Below are positions 6,320 to 6,455 of a stretch of DNA of 6,455 nucleotides, piece by piece. Under the pieces are notes generated by a model. It saw nothing but the letters and a program-made list of their open reading frames with translations, was not told the origin of the DNA and searched no databases. Position 1 is the first letter of the stretch. Every line of letters begins with the position of its first letter. Both the position numbers and the translations under genes were made by a program. Source of the stretch: CAYRVX01 sp964642165 (GTDB lineage Bacteria; Planctomycetota; Phycisphaerae; SM23-33); assembly GCA_964642165.1 (NCBI GenBank), contig CAZXOC010000364.1, positions 1-6,455 on the forward strand, given 5' to 3'.

Positions 6320-6455
6320 GCCCCTCCGCGCGATCTCCGCCGCGGCGCCGGTCGGCCCGCGGCCCTCTGCCGCCCGGAGTCATGGCCAATCTGCCCCGAC
6401 GGCCAGGGGGACCGGCGCGGGATCCGACAGGCTTGTTGCTTGCGCGGCGGATGGG
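6320..6455. other. Non-coding or undetermined flank upstream of the transporter promoter
   Basis: No convincing gene is seen here. On the minus strand there is no cobalamin-riboswitch B12 box (CAGGAGACCTGCC-like) or GCCACTG element. A plus-strand ATG at 6382 is open to the window edge (24 codons), but its GGAG is only two bases away and its codon pattern is unconvincing. Confidence 0.4.

Noticed and set aside
6193..6455. Possible cobalamin riboswitch upstream of a BtuCDF-like transporter
   Set aside because: No B12 box or GCCACTG-like conserved core was found on the minus strand. The putative promoter lies too close to the gene to leave room for an aptamer of about 200 nt.
6382..6455. Small plus-strand ORF running off the right edge, divergent from the transporter
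   Set aside because: Only 24 codons are visible, the GGAG is two bases from the ATG, and the composition is not clearly coding. It cannot be supported from this window.

Overview
The window is very GC-rich and densely coding, with strongly GC-biased third codon positions. It carries one partial and three complete protein genes and no RNA genes, mobile elements or CRISPR arrays. The left-hand proteins have family features I associate mainly with Planctomycetota and related PVC bacteria: a secreted hexapeptide-helix/LamG/Fn3-like protein, and a PDZ plus alpha/alpha-toroid protein resembling DUF6288. An environmental planctomycete is the best guess at the source. This rests on recognising protein style by eye, not on a search.

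Left half, plus strand. Bases 1-2013 are the 3' part of a large extracellular multidomain protein whose start lies outside the window. After an 84-base gap with a nested hairpin comes a complete 498-residue secreted protein (2098-3594). It has a signal peptide, a PDZ-like domain and a helical-toroid domain, with no recognisable catalytic motif. The two may share a transcript, but nothing seen ties their functions together.

Right half, minus strand, convergent with the left half across a 67-base spacer holding a strong GC hairpin. A two-gene ABC importer of the BtuCDF/FecBCDE (type II, cobalamin/heme/siderophore) class is read leftwards from a plausible sigma70-like promoter near 6290-6319. 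The first gene (4453-6192) encodes a periplasmic metal-chelate binding protein fused in frame to a FecCD/BtuC-type permease. The second (3662-4456) encodes the ATPase and overlaps the first by an ATGA. Together the two polypeptides supply all three classical importer functions. The substrate cannot be decided from the sequence, and no cobalamin riboswitch is visible.

The most notable feature is how the fusion is built. The permease part begins at the conserved segment just before canonical TM2, and TM1 is absent. The binding protein therefore sits exactly where the TM1-TM2 periplasmic loop would be, and its N-terminal signal segment could stand in for TM1.
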